Source of the DNA: Bacteroidales bacterium KA00344
Lineage (GTDB): Bacteria; Bacteroidota; Bacteroidia; Bacteroidales; Bacteroidaceae
DNA: 64,000 nt
Assembly: GCA_001552765.1 (NCBI GenBank)
Contig: KQ959448.1
Coordinates: 17,487 to 81,486, forward strand
Direction: 5' to 3'
Part shown: piece after piece, positions 7,497-16,156 of the stretch
Layout: every line of letters begins with the position of its first letter
Numbering within the stretch: the stretch's first letter is position 1
The notes under the pieces: model-generated
Told to the model about the DNA's origin: nothing
The model's input: the letters and a program-made list of their open reading frames with translations, nothing else
Databases searched by the model: none
Made by a program: the position numbers and the translations under genes

Positions 7497-8891
7497 ATGA
7501 ACACACTATTCGACAAGATTTGGGACAGTCATGTGGTGCAGACCATTCAGGACGGCCCGACCCAATTGTATATAGACAGACTGTACGGTCATGAGGTAAC
7601 GACACCGCAGGCATTCGACGGAATGAGGCAGAGGGGGCTGAAAGTGTTCCGCCCCAAGCAGATGTTTTTCATGCCCGACCACAACATTCAGACCCACGAC
7701 CATCATGAGCCGGTGGCGGATCCCATTGGACGCAAGCAGATAGACGTGCTCGACAAGAACTGCGAGGAGTTTGGAGTGACTGAATTCAAGATGAACACTA
7801 AGGAGAACGGCATCATCCATGTGGTGGGTCCCGAAACGGCATTGTCGCTGCCGGGTATGACTATTGTGTGTGGTGACTCGCACACTTCCACGCACGGCGC
7901 GGTGGGTGCGGTGGCATTCGGCATCGGCACTTCGGAGGTGGAGATGGTGCTTGCGTCACAATGCATTCTCCAACAGAAGCCCAAATCAATGCGGATCAGC
8001 ATCAACGGGAAGTTGCAGTCGGGTGTGACGGCTAAGGATGTTGCGCTTTATCTGATGGCGAAACTCACCACTTCCGGGGCAACGGGATATTTTGTTGAAT
8101 ATGCCGGCGATGTTGTTCGGGACATGAGCATGGAAGGACGTCTCACGCTCTGCAACCTCTCGATAGAGATGGGAGCACGTGGCGGCTTCGTGGCACCTGA
8201 CGAAACAACGTTCGAATACATCAAGGGGCGCAAGTATGCACCTAAGGGAGCAGACTGGGATAAGGCCTTGGCCTATTGGAAAACACTGTATTCCGGCGAA
8301 GACGCCGTGTTTGATAAGGAGCTTGTTTATGATGCGGCCGACATTGAGCCACGTGTTACTTACGGCACCAATCCGGGCATGGGCATTGGTATTCATGGTC
8401 ATGTGCCGACTTTGGCAGAGGTAGACGAGAATGAGCAGGCCTCGTTCTTGAAGAGCCTGAAATATATGGGCTTTGAGCCGGGTCAGCAGTTGCTGGGACA
8501 CAAAATTGACTATGTTTTCCTCGGAGCCTGCACCAACGGACGCATCGAAGATTTCCGGGCGTTTGCTTCATTGGTCAAGGGACATCGTAAGGCGGACCAT
8601 GTGGTGGCTTGGCTGGTGCCCGGCTCATGGGCTGTGGCAAAGCAGATAACCGACGAAGGCATTGACAAGGTTTTGAAAGAAGCGGGCTTTGCCATTCGCC
8701 AGCCGGGCTGTTCGGCTTGCCTGGCCATGAACGACGACAAGGTTCCGGCGGGACTTTACTGCGTCTCGACATCCAACCGTAACTTTGAGGGACGTCAGGG
8801 ACCGGGCTCACGCACTATTCTTGCGAGTCCGTTGGTAGCCGCAGCTGCAGCCATTACGGGAAAAATTACCGATCCGAGAGAGTTCTTATAA
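7497..8891 (+). CDS. leuC: 3-isopropylmalate dehydratase large subunit
   Basis: A 464-residue aconitase-family subunit that, with LeuD, isomerises 2- to 3-isopropylmalate. Recognisable segments are [10 protein letters not shown] near the start, [23 protein letters not shown] and the 4Fe-4S cysteines: one in [13 protein letters not shown] and two in [12 protein letters not shown]. The C-terminus has the [14 protein letters not shown] motif. Length is normal. It follows leuA by 17 nt and precedes leuD by 44 nt in one operon. If the next synthase makes citramalate, LeuCD would also process citramalate to beta-methylmalate, as known for this family. Confidence 0.97.
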   Translation: MNTLFDKIWDSHVVQTIQDGPTQLYIDRLYGHEVTTPQAFDGMRQRGLKVFRPKQMFFMPDHNIQTHDHHEPVADPIGRKQIDVLDKNCEEFGVTEFKMNTKENGIIHVVGPETALSLPGMTIVCGDSHTSTHGAVGAVAFGIGTSEVEMVLASQCILQQKPKSMRISINGKLQSGVTAKDVALYLMAKLTTSGATGYFVEYAGDVVRDMSMEGRLTLCNLSIEMGARGGFVAPDETTFEYIKGRKYAPKGADWDKALAYWKTLYSGEDAVFDKELVYDAADIEPRVTYGTNPGMGIGIHGHVPTLAEVDENEQASFLKSLKYMGFEPGQQLLGHKIDYVFLGACTNGRIEDFRAFASLVKGHRKADHVVAWLVPGSWAVAKQITDEGIDKVLKEAGFAIRQPGCSACLAMNDDKVPAGLYCVSTSNRNFEGRQGPGSRTILASPLVAAAAAITGKITDPREFL

Positions 8892-8935
8892 TACAGGCAG
8901 AACGAGCAATCTTTCAAGATTTAAAAATCAAAGAG

Positions 8936-9535
8936 ATGAAACAAAAATTCGATATTATCACTTCAAGCTGTATTCCACTTCCTTTGGAGAATGTGGATAC
9001 TGACCAGATTATACCCGCCCGCTTTCTCAAAGCCACCGACAAGAGTGGCTTTGGCGATAACCTTTTCCGTGATTGGCGATATGAGAAGGACGGCACACCG
9101 AAGCCCGACTTTGTGCTCAACGATCCAAGCTACTCAGGCGTTATTCTCGTGGCAGGCAAGAACTTCGGCTCCGGCTCAAGTCGTGAGCACGCTGCATGGG
9201 CCATCGCGGGCTATGGATTCCGCGTGGTTATCAGTTCGTTCTTCGCCGATATTCACAAGAACAACGAGCTCAATAACTTTGTGTTGCCGGTTGTGGTGAC
9301 CGAAGATTTCCTGCAGGAACTGTTCAAGACCATTGAGAAAGACCACAAATCGGAAGTAAGGGTAGACCTTCCCAATCAGACCGTAACCAATCTTGCTACA
9401 GGTCGCAGCGAACATTTTGAAATCAACGGTTACAAGAAGCATTGTCTGATGCATGGACTTGACGATGTGGACTTCCTCGTACAGAATCGTGACAAGGTGG
9501 AGGAATACGAAAAAAAACGTGCTCATGGAATTTAA
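8936..9535 (+). CDS. leuD: 3-isopropylmalate dehydratase small subunit
   Basis: A 199-residue swivel-domain subunit of isopropylmalate isomerase. It has the typical LPLENVDTDQIIPARFLK start region, the FGSGSSREHAAWAI substrate-contacting loop (about residues 75-90) and the VVISSFFADIHKNN segment. Length matches the proteobacterial/Bacteroidetes type of about 200 residues rather than the shorter archaeal form. Its last 11 nt overlap the start of the following synthase gene in another frame, so the two are probably translated together. Confidence 0.97.
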   Translation: MKQKFDIITSSCIPLPLENVDTDQIIPARFLKATDKSGFGDNLFRDWRYEKDGTPKPDFVLNDPSYSGVILVAGKNFGSGSSREHAAWAIAGYGFRVVISSFFADIHKNNELNNFVLPVVVTEDFLQELFKTIEKDHKSEVRVDLPNQTVTNLATGRSEHFEINGYKKHCLMHGLDDVDFLVQNRDKVEEYEKKRAHGI

Positions 9536-11093
9536 ACGACCGGTAACACCGATGCCTTTCGTGGAAATTATGGATAGCACGCTACGTGATGGTGAGCAGA
9601 CCAGTGGAGTGAGTTTTCTGCCCCACGAGAAACTGATGATAGCGCGGTTACTCCTCGACAAGGTGAATGTAGACCGTTTGGAAGTAGCTTCTGCGCGTGT
9701 TTCGGAGGGAGAAAAGGATGCTGTAGCCAAGATCTGCAACTTCGCAGAGCGTGAGGGTTATCTTGACCGGATAGAGGTGTTGGGGTTTGTAGACCATCAT
9801 CAATCTATCGATTGGATACGTGATTGTGGCGGAAAAGTCATCAATTTGTTGGCCAAAGGCTCGCAGAAGCATTGTCAGCAGCAGTTGCACAGAACTCCGC
9901 AACAGCATATAGAGGATATTTTAGAAGAAGTTGACTATGCCGAAAAGATGGGGCTCAGCGTCAATTTATATCTGGAAGACTGGAGTTCAGGCATGAGAGA
10001 CTCAGAGGAATATGTGTACCGGATGATGGAGGGACTGAAAGAAACGCCGATTAAGCGTTTCATGTTGCCAGACACCTTGGGACACATGAACCCCATGCAG
10101 TGTTCGGAATATATACGCAAGATGGTTGGGTATTACCCTGACAAGCATTTCGATTTTCATGCGCACAACGACTACGATTTGGCTGTTTCCAACACGTTGG
10201 CGGCTGTGATGAGTGGTTGCAAGGCTGTACACGTCACGGTGAACGGGCTTGGAGAACGCTGCGGCAATGCGCCGTTGGCCAGCGTGCAGGCCATACTTCA
10301 CGACCAATTACACGTCAAGACCAATCTCAAAGAAGGCCAACTGAACATGATAAGTCGGGTGGTGGAAGACCATAGCGGTATCGCAGTGGCCCCCAATCAG
10401 CCTATTGTGGGTGAAAATGTGTTTACCCAAGTGGCCGGAGTTCACGCTGATGGCGACAACAAGGACAATCTGTATTGCAACGAGTTGATGCCGGAACGCT
10501 TTGGCCGCAAACGTGCCTATGCACTCGGTAAGAATTCGGGCAAGGCCAATATTGAGAAAAATCTGGAGGAGTTGGGGATGGAACTCACCCCCGAACAGAC
10601 TCGGAAGGTGACGCAACGAATCACGGAACTTGGCGATCGCAAGGAGTTTGTGACTCAGGCCGACCTGCCTTTCATCGTGTCGGACGTGCTGAAACATAAC
10701 ACGCAGGAAGACCGTGTGAAGATGCTGAGCTATATGGTTTCCACATCTTATGGTTTAAAACCGATTGCGAGTATCAAGGTGGAAATAAACGGACAGGACT
10801 ATATGGCGGAGTCGACGGGAGACGGACAATATGACGCTTTTGTAAAAGCGTTGCGCAAAATTTACAAGGAAAATCTCAATCGCACATTCCCCCGACTGGC
10901 CAACTACACCGTTTCGATTCCTCCCGGCGGCCATACGGATGCCCTTGTCCAAACCGTTATTATATGGCATGAAGAGTCGGGACGCACCATCCGCACTCAA
11001 GGCCTGGACGCCGACCAGACGGAATCGGCCATCAAGGCTACGTTCAAGATGCTGAACATCGTGGAGAGAGAGGTGTCGGGAAGCGCCGGATAG
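9525..11093 (+). CDS. cimA: Citramalate synthase-like second isopropylmalate synthase homologue
   Basis: A 522-residue paralogue of LeuA with an HMGL-like barrel (IMDSTLRDGEQTSGVSF, DFHAHNDYDLAVSN, NGLGERCGNAPLASV) and a C-terminal LeuA-type dimerisation/allosteric domain. I start it at the ATG at 9525 (MEFKRPVTP), which overlaps leuD by 11 nt; the open frame to 9453 lies wholly inside leuD. Such second copies inside Bacteroidales leu operons are generally assigned as (R)-citramalate synthase, condensing acetyl-CoA with pyruvate for isoleucine. I cannot separate this from isopropylmalate or homocitrate synthase by sequence alone, so the substrate is an inference and the symbol provisional. 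Confidence 0.8.
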   Translation: MEFKRPVTPMPFVEIMDSTLRDGEQTSGVSFLPHEKLMIARLLLDKVNVDRLEVASARVSEGEKDAVAKICNFAEREGYLDRIEVLGFVDHHQSIDWIRDCGGKVINLLAKGSQKHCQQQLHRTPQQHIEDILEEVDYAEKMGLSVNLYLEDWSSGMRDSEEYVYRMMEGLKETPIKRFMLPDTLGHMNPMQCSEYIRKMVGYYPDKHFDFHAHNDYDLAVSNTLAAVMSGCKAVHVTVNGLGERCGNAPLASVQAILHDQLHVKTNLKEGQLNMISRVVEDHSGIAVAPNQPIVGENVFTQVAGVHADGDNKDNLYCNELMPERFGRKRAYALGKNSGKANIEKNLEELGMELTPEQTRKVTQRITELGDRKEFVTQADLPFIVSDVLKHNTQEDRVKMLSYMVSTSYGLKPIASIKVEINGQDYMAESTGDGQYDAFVKALRKIYKENLNRTFPRLANYTVSIPPGGHTDALVQTVIIWHEESGRTIRTQGLDADQTESAIKATFKMLNIVEREVSGSAG

Positions 11094-11205
11094 TCTGCAC
11101 AAATAGGTGCGTGTACACAGGAGTCGGCCTCATACGCCGTTTTGTTCGGACGATATGGGGCGGGCTGACTATAATAAATCAATAACCAATAATAAACTAT
11201 AGATT

Positions 11206-12258
11206 ATGAAACTGAACATTGCGGTTCTTGCCGGCGATGGCATCGGCCCGGAGATTATGCCTCAGGCCATCAATGTGCTCAACTCCGTAGCCAAGAAATT
11301 CAATCATGAGTTTGAATACCATGAGGCACTTTGTGGTGCTCATGCCATTGACGTGGTGGGTGATCCATTCCCTGACGACACGTTCAAGGTATGTATGGAT
11401 GCCGATGCCGTGCTCTTTGCCGCAGTAGGCGACCCGCGCTTTGACAATGACCCGACGTTGAAAGTTCGTCCTGAGACGGGGCTGTTGGCTATGCGCAAGA
11501 AGCTCGGACTGTTTGCCAATGTACGCCCCGTAGCTACGTTCGACTGCCTGCTCCACAAGTCTCCGCTAAAGGAAGAACTCATCAAGGGGGCCGACTTTGT
11601 GGTTATTCGTGAGCTGACCGGTGGTATGTACTTTGGTGAGAAGTATCAGGATAACGACAAGGCTTTTGACACCAATATTTATCATAGACCGGAGGTTGAA
11701 CGAATTCTGAAGGTGGCTTTTGAGTTTGCGATGAATCGCAACAAGCATTTGACGGTCGTAGACAAGGCGAATGTATTGGCCAGCTCACGCCTGTGGCGCA
11801 AAATTGCACAGGAAATGGAGCCGCAATATCCTGAGGTGAAAGTAGACTATATGTTCATCGACAATGCCTCCATGCGTGTGCTCACTGAGCCTCGCTTCTT
11901 CGACGTCATTGTCACAGAGAACACTTTTGGCGATATTCTGACCGATGAGACCAGTGCTATCACCGGCTCTATGGGCTTGCAGCCATCGGCTTCATTGGGT
12001 GAACATACGCCGTTGTTCGAGCCTGTACATGGCTCATGGCCACAGGCAGCGGGTAAGAATATTGCCAACCCAATGGCGATGATTCTTTCTGCTGCGATGA
12101 TGCTCGAACATTTCGGACTGAAAGAGGAGGGCGCAGCGATTCGCAGGGCGTGTGATGCCGCTCTCGAAAACAATATCCGAACACCTGAAATTCAAGTAGA
12201 GGGAGCCAAGAGCTATGGCACCAAGGAGATAGGCGAATGGATAGCAAGCCAGATATAA
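11206..12258 (+). CDS. leuB: 3-isopropylmalate dehydrogenase
   Basis: A 350-residue NAD-dependent oxidative decarboxylase giving 4-methyl-2-oxovalerate. Family motifs are [12 protein letters not shown] at the start, [25 protein letters not shown] and the metal/NAD region [27 protein letters not shown], followed by [17 protein letters not shown]. Length is normal. It is the last gene of the operon, separated from the synthase homologue by 112 nt. No good promoter is seen in that gap, so it is probably co-transcribed. Confidence 0.97.
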   Translation: MKLNIAVLAGDGIGPEIMPQAINVLNSVAKKFNHEFEYHEALCGAHAIDVVGDPFPDDTFKVCMDADAVLFAAVGDPRFDNDPTLKVRPETGLLAMRKKLGLFANVRPVATFDCLLHKSPLKEELIKGADFVVIRELTGGMYFGEKYQDNDKAFDTNIYHRPEVERILKVAFEFAMNRNKHLTVVDKANVLASSRLWRKIAQEMEPQYPEVKVDYMFIDNASMRVLTEPRFFDVIVTENTFGDILTDETSAITGSMGLQPSASLGEHTPLFEPVHGSWPQAAGKNIANPMAMILSAAMMLEHFGLKEEGAAIRRACDAALENNIRTPEIQVEGAKSYGTKEIGEWIASQI

Positions 12259-12360
12259 GTAAGTGTAATTTTACTTTCCGTCTGTATAAACAACTGTTCT
12301 GACGAGTGAAAACAGAGGATTTATCGGACGGAAATATAGGCTTTTGACCATCAGCATACA

Positions 12361-12404
12361 GCAAAGGCCCCGGCGGGAGTATTTATTCCTTTCGGGTCCT
12401 TTGC
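12361..12404 (+). terminator. Possible terminator after leuB
   Basis: GCAAAGGCCCCG (12361-12372) pairs with CGGGTCCTTTGC (12393-12404) with a single mismatch around a 20-nt loop. The following TTATAAAA is only a weak U tract. Confidence 0.45.
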
Positions 12405-13022
12405 TTATAAAAGACTCTGAAAGCACAATCAGTAAATTCTGCCAACGGCTTACACTACATTCAAATCACGTCTTTCCATCTTTGTCTTAAAGCACTGTAA
12501 AAATCCTGACAAGTCCCTTCAAAATACGGGCGTATTTCAAATCATAAGCCGACTGTTTTGAAATACGCGAAAAATAGAGGTTTTTTGCAACTGCCTGACA
12601 GCCTTAGTCTTACGTCCGTCAAGGCGCAGTGACTCCTTTCTTTTCATGCTCATCCCTCAGCCATTAAGCCCTAACGGCATGCCGGAAAAGCCTTAACTGT
12701 CATCCCTAAAGAGCCTAACGCCGTTGCCATTAAGCTTTCAACGCCACATCGTTAGGGCCTCATCGCAAAATCGAAGATGTAAAGATGGGATTTTTTTGAG
12801 GAATGATCTGCAAAAAGTGAGCTTTTCTTTTCTGGAACGAGAAAATCTACAGCCCTTGTTTTAGTGAAGTTTCCTTGACAAAGTTTGCTCTTCGTAAGTG
12901 TTCAGCCAACTATCCACACCTTTTTCCGGCAGGCCGTTTATCGTGTCGATAATAGCCTGTTATTATGCGAACTGTCATTGTTGGAAGCAGCGTTCCATTA
13001 TGAGTGACGGTGGGTGAGGAAA
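12405..13022. other. Gene-free region with palindromic repeat element (copy B)
   Basis: No intact gene is visible. A perfect 12-bp inverted repeat, GCGTATTTCAAA at 12530-12541 and its complement at 12557-12568, encloses 15 nt. From about 12600 to 12780 there are several TAAGCCCTAACGG/AGCCTAACG/TTAGGGCC-type blocks. On the minus strand, 12861 to about 12960 reads as a short open fragment ending DSWLNTYEEQTLSRKLH with no start codon, possibly a decayed gene end; its last part resembles a segment near 2198. Confidence 0.5.
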
Positions 13023-13056
13023 CAAAAAAACCGCTCAAGACTGTGTCTTGAGCGGT
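13023..13056 (-). terminator. Terminator of the small lipoprotein gene
   Basis: A perfect 12-bp stem, ACCGCTCAAGAC (13030-13041) with GTCTTGAGCGGT (13045-13056), with a 3-nt loop. Read on the minus strand it is followed by TTTTTTTG. It ends 36 nt after the lipoprotein stop. Confidence 0.85.
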
Positions 13057-13092
13057 GTCTCTCTTTTTTTCTGTTCGGTTGAATTGTCTGAA

Positions 13093-13272
13093 TTACTCAG
13101 CAACAGTAGCGGTATCAGTAGCAGTAGCAGCTGTGTCAACCTGAGCAGTATCAACCTGAGCGGTATCAACAGCAGTTGTATCAATGTTAGCAGCCTCGTT
13201 AGTCTTGTTACCTGTGCAAGATGCGAAAGAGATAGCTGCCATAGCTACGAACATAAAAACTAATTTCTTCAT
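13093..13272 (-). CDS. Small repeat-bearing lipoprotein
   Basis: A 59-residue protein starting at the ATG at 13272 (MKKLVFMFVAMAAISFASC). The open frame extends upstream to 13353, but a consensus promoter lies inside that part, which rules it out. The signal sequence ends in a lipobox with Cys at residue 19. The mature part is only 40 residues, almost all Thr, Ala, Asp, Val and Gln, with DTAQV/VDTA repeats and no Lys or Arg after KTNE. Small acidic lipoproteins of this kind are common in Prevotella; the function is unknown. It is a one-gene unit with its own promoter and terminator. Confidence 0.8.
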   Translation of the reverse strand: MKKLVFMFVAMAAISFASCTGNKTNEAANIDTTAVDTAQVDTAQVDTAATATDTATVAE

Positions 13273-13323
13273 TTTCTTTGCTTTTTTAATCTGTAAAACA
13301 ATTATATGTTTATTAAAACGTTG

Positions 13324-13354
13324 CAAAGTTACGCATTTTTTCAATACCTCCAAT
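13324..13354 (-). promoter_or_regulatory. Promoter of the small lipoprotein gene
   Basis: On the minus strand: ATTG (13354-13351), 19 nt, TAACTTTG (13331-13324). This gives a transcription start near 13318 and a 45-nt leader. Confidence 0.65.
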
Positions 13355-13510
13355 TGTTTTTTACAGATTTTTTTGAGGTTTTGTTGTAACTTTTTACAAG
13401 TCGCTATAAATCAACAATTTACGGAATGTAAACAAAAGTTAAATTATTTATGAGGTTTAATAAAATTCAATTTAGAATGCAAATTGGCAGTGGTTATCAT
13501 AAGAAAATAC

Positions 13511-13518
13511 TACCTTTG
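13511..13518 (+). promoter_or_regulatory. -7 promoter box for mtaB
   Basis: TACCTTTG matches TAnnTTTG and lies 21 nt before the ATG at 13540. This is why the longer frame from 13450 is not used. A TTGG at 13484-13487 is a possible but widely spaced -33 element. Confidence 0.5.
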
Positions 13519-13539
13519 TACCTTATAATAATAAAAAAA

Positions 13540-14877
13540 ATGATTGATACAAGTGCTTTTCAGGGCAAAAAAGCAGCATATTATACATTGGGATGCAAGC
13601 TCAATTTTGCAGAAACTTCTACATTTGGGAAGATGCTGGAGCAGATGGGCGTGTCGCCTGCAGCCAAGAATGAGAAGGCAGATATATGCCTTATTAATAC
13701 TTGCTCGGTTACAGAGGTGGCAGATACCAAGTGCCGGCAGGCTATTCGTCGCATGGTGAGAGAAAATCCCGGAGCCTTTGTAGTGGTGACGGGGTGTTAT
13801 GCTCAGTTGGAAACGGAGACGGTAAGCAAGATAGACGGCGTAGACCTTGTGTTGGGTGCAAACGAAAAAGCCGACTTGGTGCAGCATCTTTCGGAGGCCT
13901 GGTCTATGCCGCGCGAGGGACACTTACATCAGTTCCAAAGCGTGAAGACGCACGATATCAGGAGTTTCCAGCCCTCCTGCGCTTGTGGAAACCGAACGCG
14001 CTACTTTCTCAAAGTGCAGGATGGTTGCAGTTATTTCTGCACCTATTGTACGATTCCCTTTGCACGAGGCCTCTCGCGCAACCCGACTATAGCATCTCTG
14101 GTGGCTCAGGCGGAAGAAGCGGCAAGCGAGGGCGGCAAGGAGATTGTACTGACGGGGGTAAACATTGGCGATTTTGGCAGAACGACGGGCGAAAGTTTTC
14201 TCGACTTGGTTAAGGCGCTTGACAAGGTGGAGGGCATCCATCGTTTCCGTATCAGCAGCTTAGAGCCGGACCTTCTTGACGACGAACTTATAGAATATTG
14301 TGCACATTCGCGAGCTTTCATGCCGCATTTCCATGTTCCCTTGCAAAGCGGGAGCGACGAAGTGTTGAAGTTGATGCGTCGTCGTTACGACACTGCTCTT
14401 TTTGCTCACAAGATTAACCTCATCAAGGAAAAGATGCCAAATGCGTTTATAGGAGTGGATGTAATGGTAGGCTCACGGGGTGAAACACCGGAGTATTTTG
14501 AGGATTGCTATCATTTCATAGAGAGCCTTCCCATAACCCAACTCCACGTGTTCCCCTACTCGGAACGACCGGGAACGGCAGCGCTGCGTATTCCTTACGT
14601 GGTGAGCGACGAGGATAAGAAACATCGTTCAAAGCGATTGTTGGAGCTTTCAGACCGCAAGACAGCGGATTTTTATGCTCAGTTTATAGGACAGGAAGCC
14701 GATGTGCTTTTTGAAAAGGCTTCACGAGGGAAGGTCATGCATGGCTTTACGCCTAACTATATTCGTGTGGAGTTGGCTCCCCGCGAGGCAAAAGAGGAGT
14801 TTGATAACCAGATTATGCGCGTGCAGCTTGGCAATTTCAATCACGACAAAACGGCACTTCGAGCTACCCTTATATAA
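13540..14877 (+). CDS. mtaB: tRNA t6A37 methylthiotransferase MtaB
   Basis: A 445-residue radical-SAM methylthiotransferase converting t6A to ms2t6A at position 37 of ANN-decoding tRNAs. The N-terminal UPF0004 domain has the three cluster cysteines C19 (YTLGCKLN), C55 (NTCSVTEVAD) and C86 (VTGCYAQ). The radical-SAM CxxxCxxC is C163-C167-C170 (CSYFCTYC). The C-terminal 65 residues form a short TRAM-like beta domain. The N-terminal KLNFAE pattern and the length fit the MtaB (YqeV) group better than MiaB or RimO. The gene is monocistronic or leads into the glycosyltransferase 67 nt downstream. Confidence 0.93.
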   Translation: MIDTSAFQGKKAAYYTLGCKLNFAETSTFGKMLEQMGVSPAAKNEKADICLINTCSVTEVADTKCRQAIRRMVRENPGAFVVVTGCYAQLETETVSKIDGVDLVLGANEKADLVQHLSEAWSMPREGHLHQFQSVKTHDIRSFQPSCACGNRTRYFLKVQDGCSYFCTYCTIPFARGLSRNPTIASLVAQAEEAASEGGKEIVLTGVNIGDFGRTTGESFLDLVKALDKVEGIHRFRISSLEPDLLDDELIEYCAHSRAFMPHFHVPLQSGSDEVLKLMRRRYDTALFAHKINLIKEKMPNAFIGVDVMVGSRGETPEYFEDCYHFIESLPITQLHVFPYSERPGTAALRIPYVVSDEDKKHRSKRLLELSDRKTADFYAQFIGQEADVLFEKASRGKVMHGFTPNYIRVELAPREAKEEFDNQIMRVQLGNFNHDKTALRATLI

Positions 14878-14944
14878 ATATAGGTGAGTCGGGCAAGTCT
14901 TAGGCAGAGCCATTGACAAGAGCAATCTATAGTAAAATGTTTTT

Positions 14945-15982
14945 ATGCAAGTAGCCATTGTTATTTTAAACTGGAACGGGGCGGATATGATGAAACGTTA
15001 TTTGCCCATCGTGTTGAAGTATTCGCAGGGTGAAGGAGAAGTCTGGGTTGCCGATAATGCATCTACAGACAACTCCATGCAGATGCTTCGGGAGCAGTTT
15101 CCGCAGGTCAGGACCATTCAGCTTGACAGGAACTATGGCTTTGCTGAGGGCTACAACAGGGCGTTGGCGCAGATAGAATCGGATTATTATATCTTGCTCA
15201 ACTCCGACGTGGAAGTGACGAAGGGATGGCTTACCGATTTGCTCAGCTATATGGATGGCCACCCCGATGTTGCCGCCTGCCAGCCGAAACTCCTCTCTGT
15301 TTCCGACAGACATAAGTTCGAATATGCCGGAGCTTCCGGTGGAATGATCGACCAATACGGCTATCCGTTCTGTCGCGGGCGCATTTTTGACACGATAGAA
15401 ACGGACGAAGGACAATATAATGATGTGGCGGAGATACATTGGGCTACGGGTGCCTGTCTCATGGTGCGTTCGGCAGACTATTGGCGCGTGAAAGGACTCG
15501 ACGGCCGTTTTTTTGCTCACAACGAGGAGATAGACTTTTGTTGGCGCCTCCGGTTGTTGGGGCGCGGTATCGTCTGTATACCTTCGAGCGTGGTGTATCA
15601 TGTGGGTGGGGGAACGTTGCCCAAGAGTAATCCTATGAAAACATACCTGAACTTTCGCAACAATCTTACCATGCTGTATAAGAATCTGGCGGATGGCGAA
15701 CTGCACCGGGTGATGCGCATACGTTACTTCTTAGATTATCTTGCCGCCTTCCAAACGCTTATCATCAATCGCAATGTCGGCGATTTCAAAGCTATTTTCA
15801 AAGCTCGAAAGGCGTTTAAACGGTGGCGCCATGAGTTTGCAGACGACCGTGCGACAATTCAGCGCAGCCGTGTCAAGACTCGTATCAACGAATTGGCCCC
15901 CTTTTCCATCCTTTGGCAGTATTATGCCAAAGGCAAGCGAGACTTCAGAGCATTACCCGGAATCTTTCTGAAACGCAAATAA
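14945..15982 (+). CDS. Family 2 glycosyltransferase
   Basis: A 345-residue GT-A fold enzyme. It opens with VAIVILNWNG and has VWVADNASTDNS, the FAEGYNRAL segment, the NSDVEV sugar-nucleotide/metal motif at about residues 82-87 and GACLMVRSADYWRVKGLDGRF. The HNEEIDFCWRLRLLG motif (about 196-210) is typical of WbbL/rhamnosyltransferase-like GT2 enzymes. The C-terminal 100 residues are basic, and I see no clear membrane span. It probably builds a surface polysaccharide or O-antigen, but the sugar and acceptor cannot be read from the sequence. No other polysaccharide genes are adjacent. Confidence 0.9.
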   Translation: MQVAIVILNWNGADMMKRYLPIVLKYSQGEGEVWVADNASTDNSMQMLREQFPQVRTIQLDRNYGFAEGYNRALAQIESDYYILLNSDVEVTKGWLTDLLSYMDGHPDVAACQPKLLSVSDRHKFEYAGASGGMIDQYGYPFCRGRIFDTIETDEGQYNDVAEIHWATGACLMVRSADYWRVKGLDGRFFAHNEEIDFCWRLRLLGRGIVCIPSSVVYHVGGGTLPKSNPMKTYLNFRNNLTMLYKNLADGELHRVMRIRYFLDYLAAFQTLIINRNVGDFKAIFKARKAFKRWRHEFADDRATIQRSRVKTRINELAPFSILWQYYAKGKRDFRALPGIFLKRK

Positions 15983-16104
15983 TCGATATCATATCATGAC
16001 ATTGCTACGGTTTAGCAATGTCGAATTTGGGCTTTTAACGTTAAACTTCTATGAAAACATCAAACTTTTATTGATGGAAGTAGATGAGTTTAAGAAATAT
16101 TCCC

Positions 16105-16112
16105 TATATTTG
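16105..16112 (+). promoter_or_regulatory. -7 promoter box for hppA
   Basis: TATATTTG matches TAnnTTTG, 44 nt before the hppA ATG. No -33 element is clear. Confidence 0.35.
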
Positions 16113-16156
16113 CCACCTATAACTATCAAATCTATTCACGTAACAAATAACCTATT

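Noticed and set aside
9453-9524. Longer N-terminus for the citramalate synthase-like protein
   Set aside because: These codons lie inside leuD in another frame and lack similarity to the family; the ATG at 9525 begins directly before the conserved barrel start.
12520-12790. CRISPR array
   Set aside because: The recurrent blocks are short, degenerate and unevenly spaced, with no constant repeat-spacer unit and no cas genes nearby.
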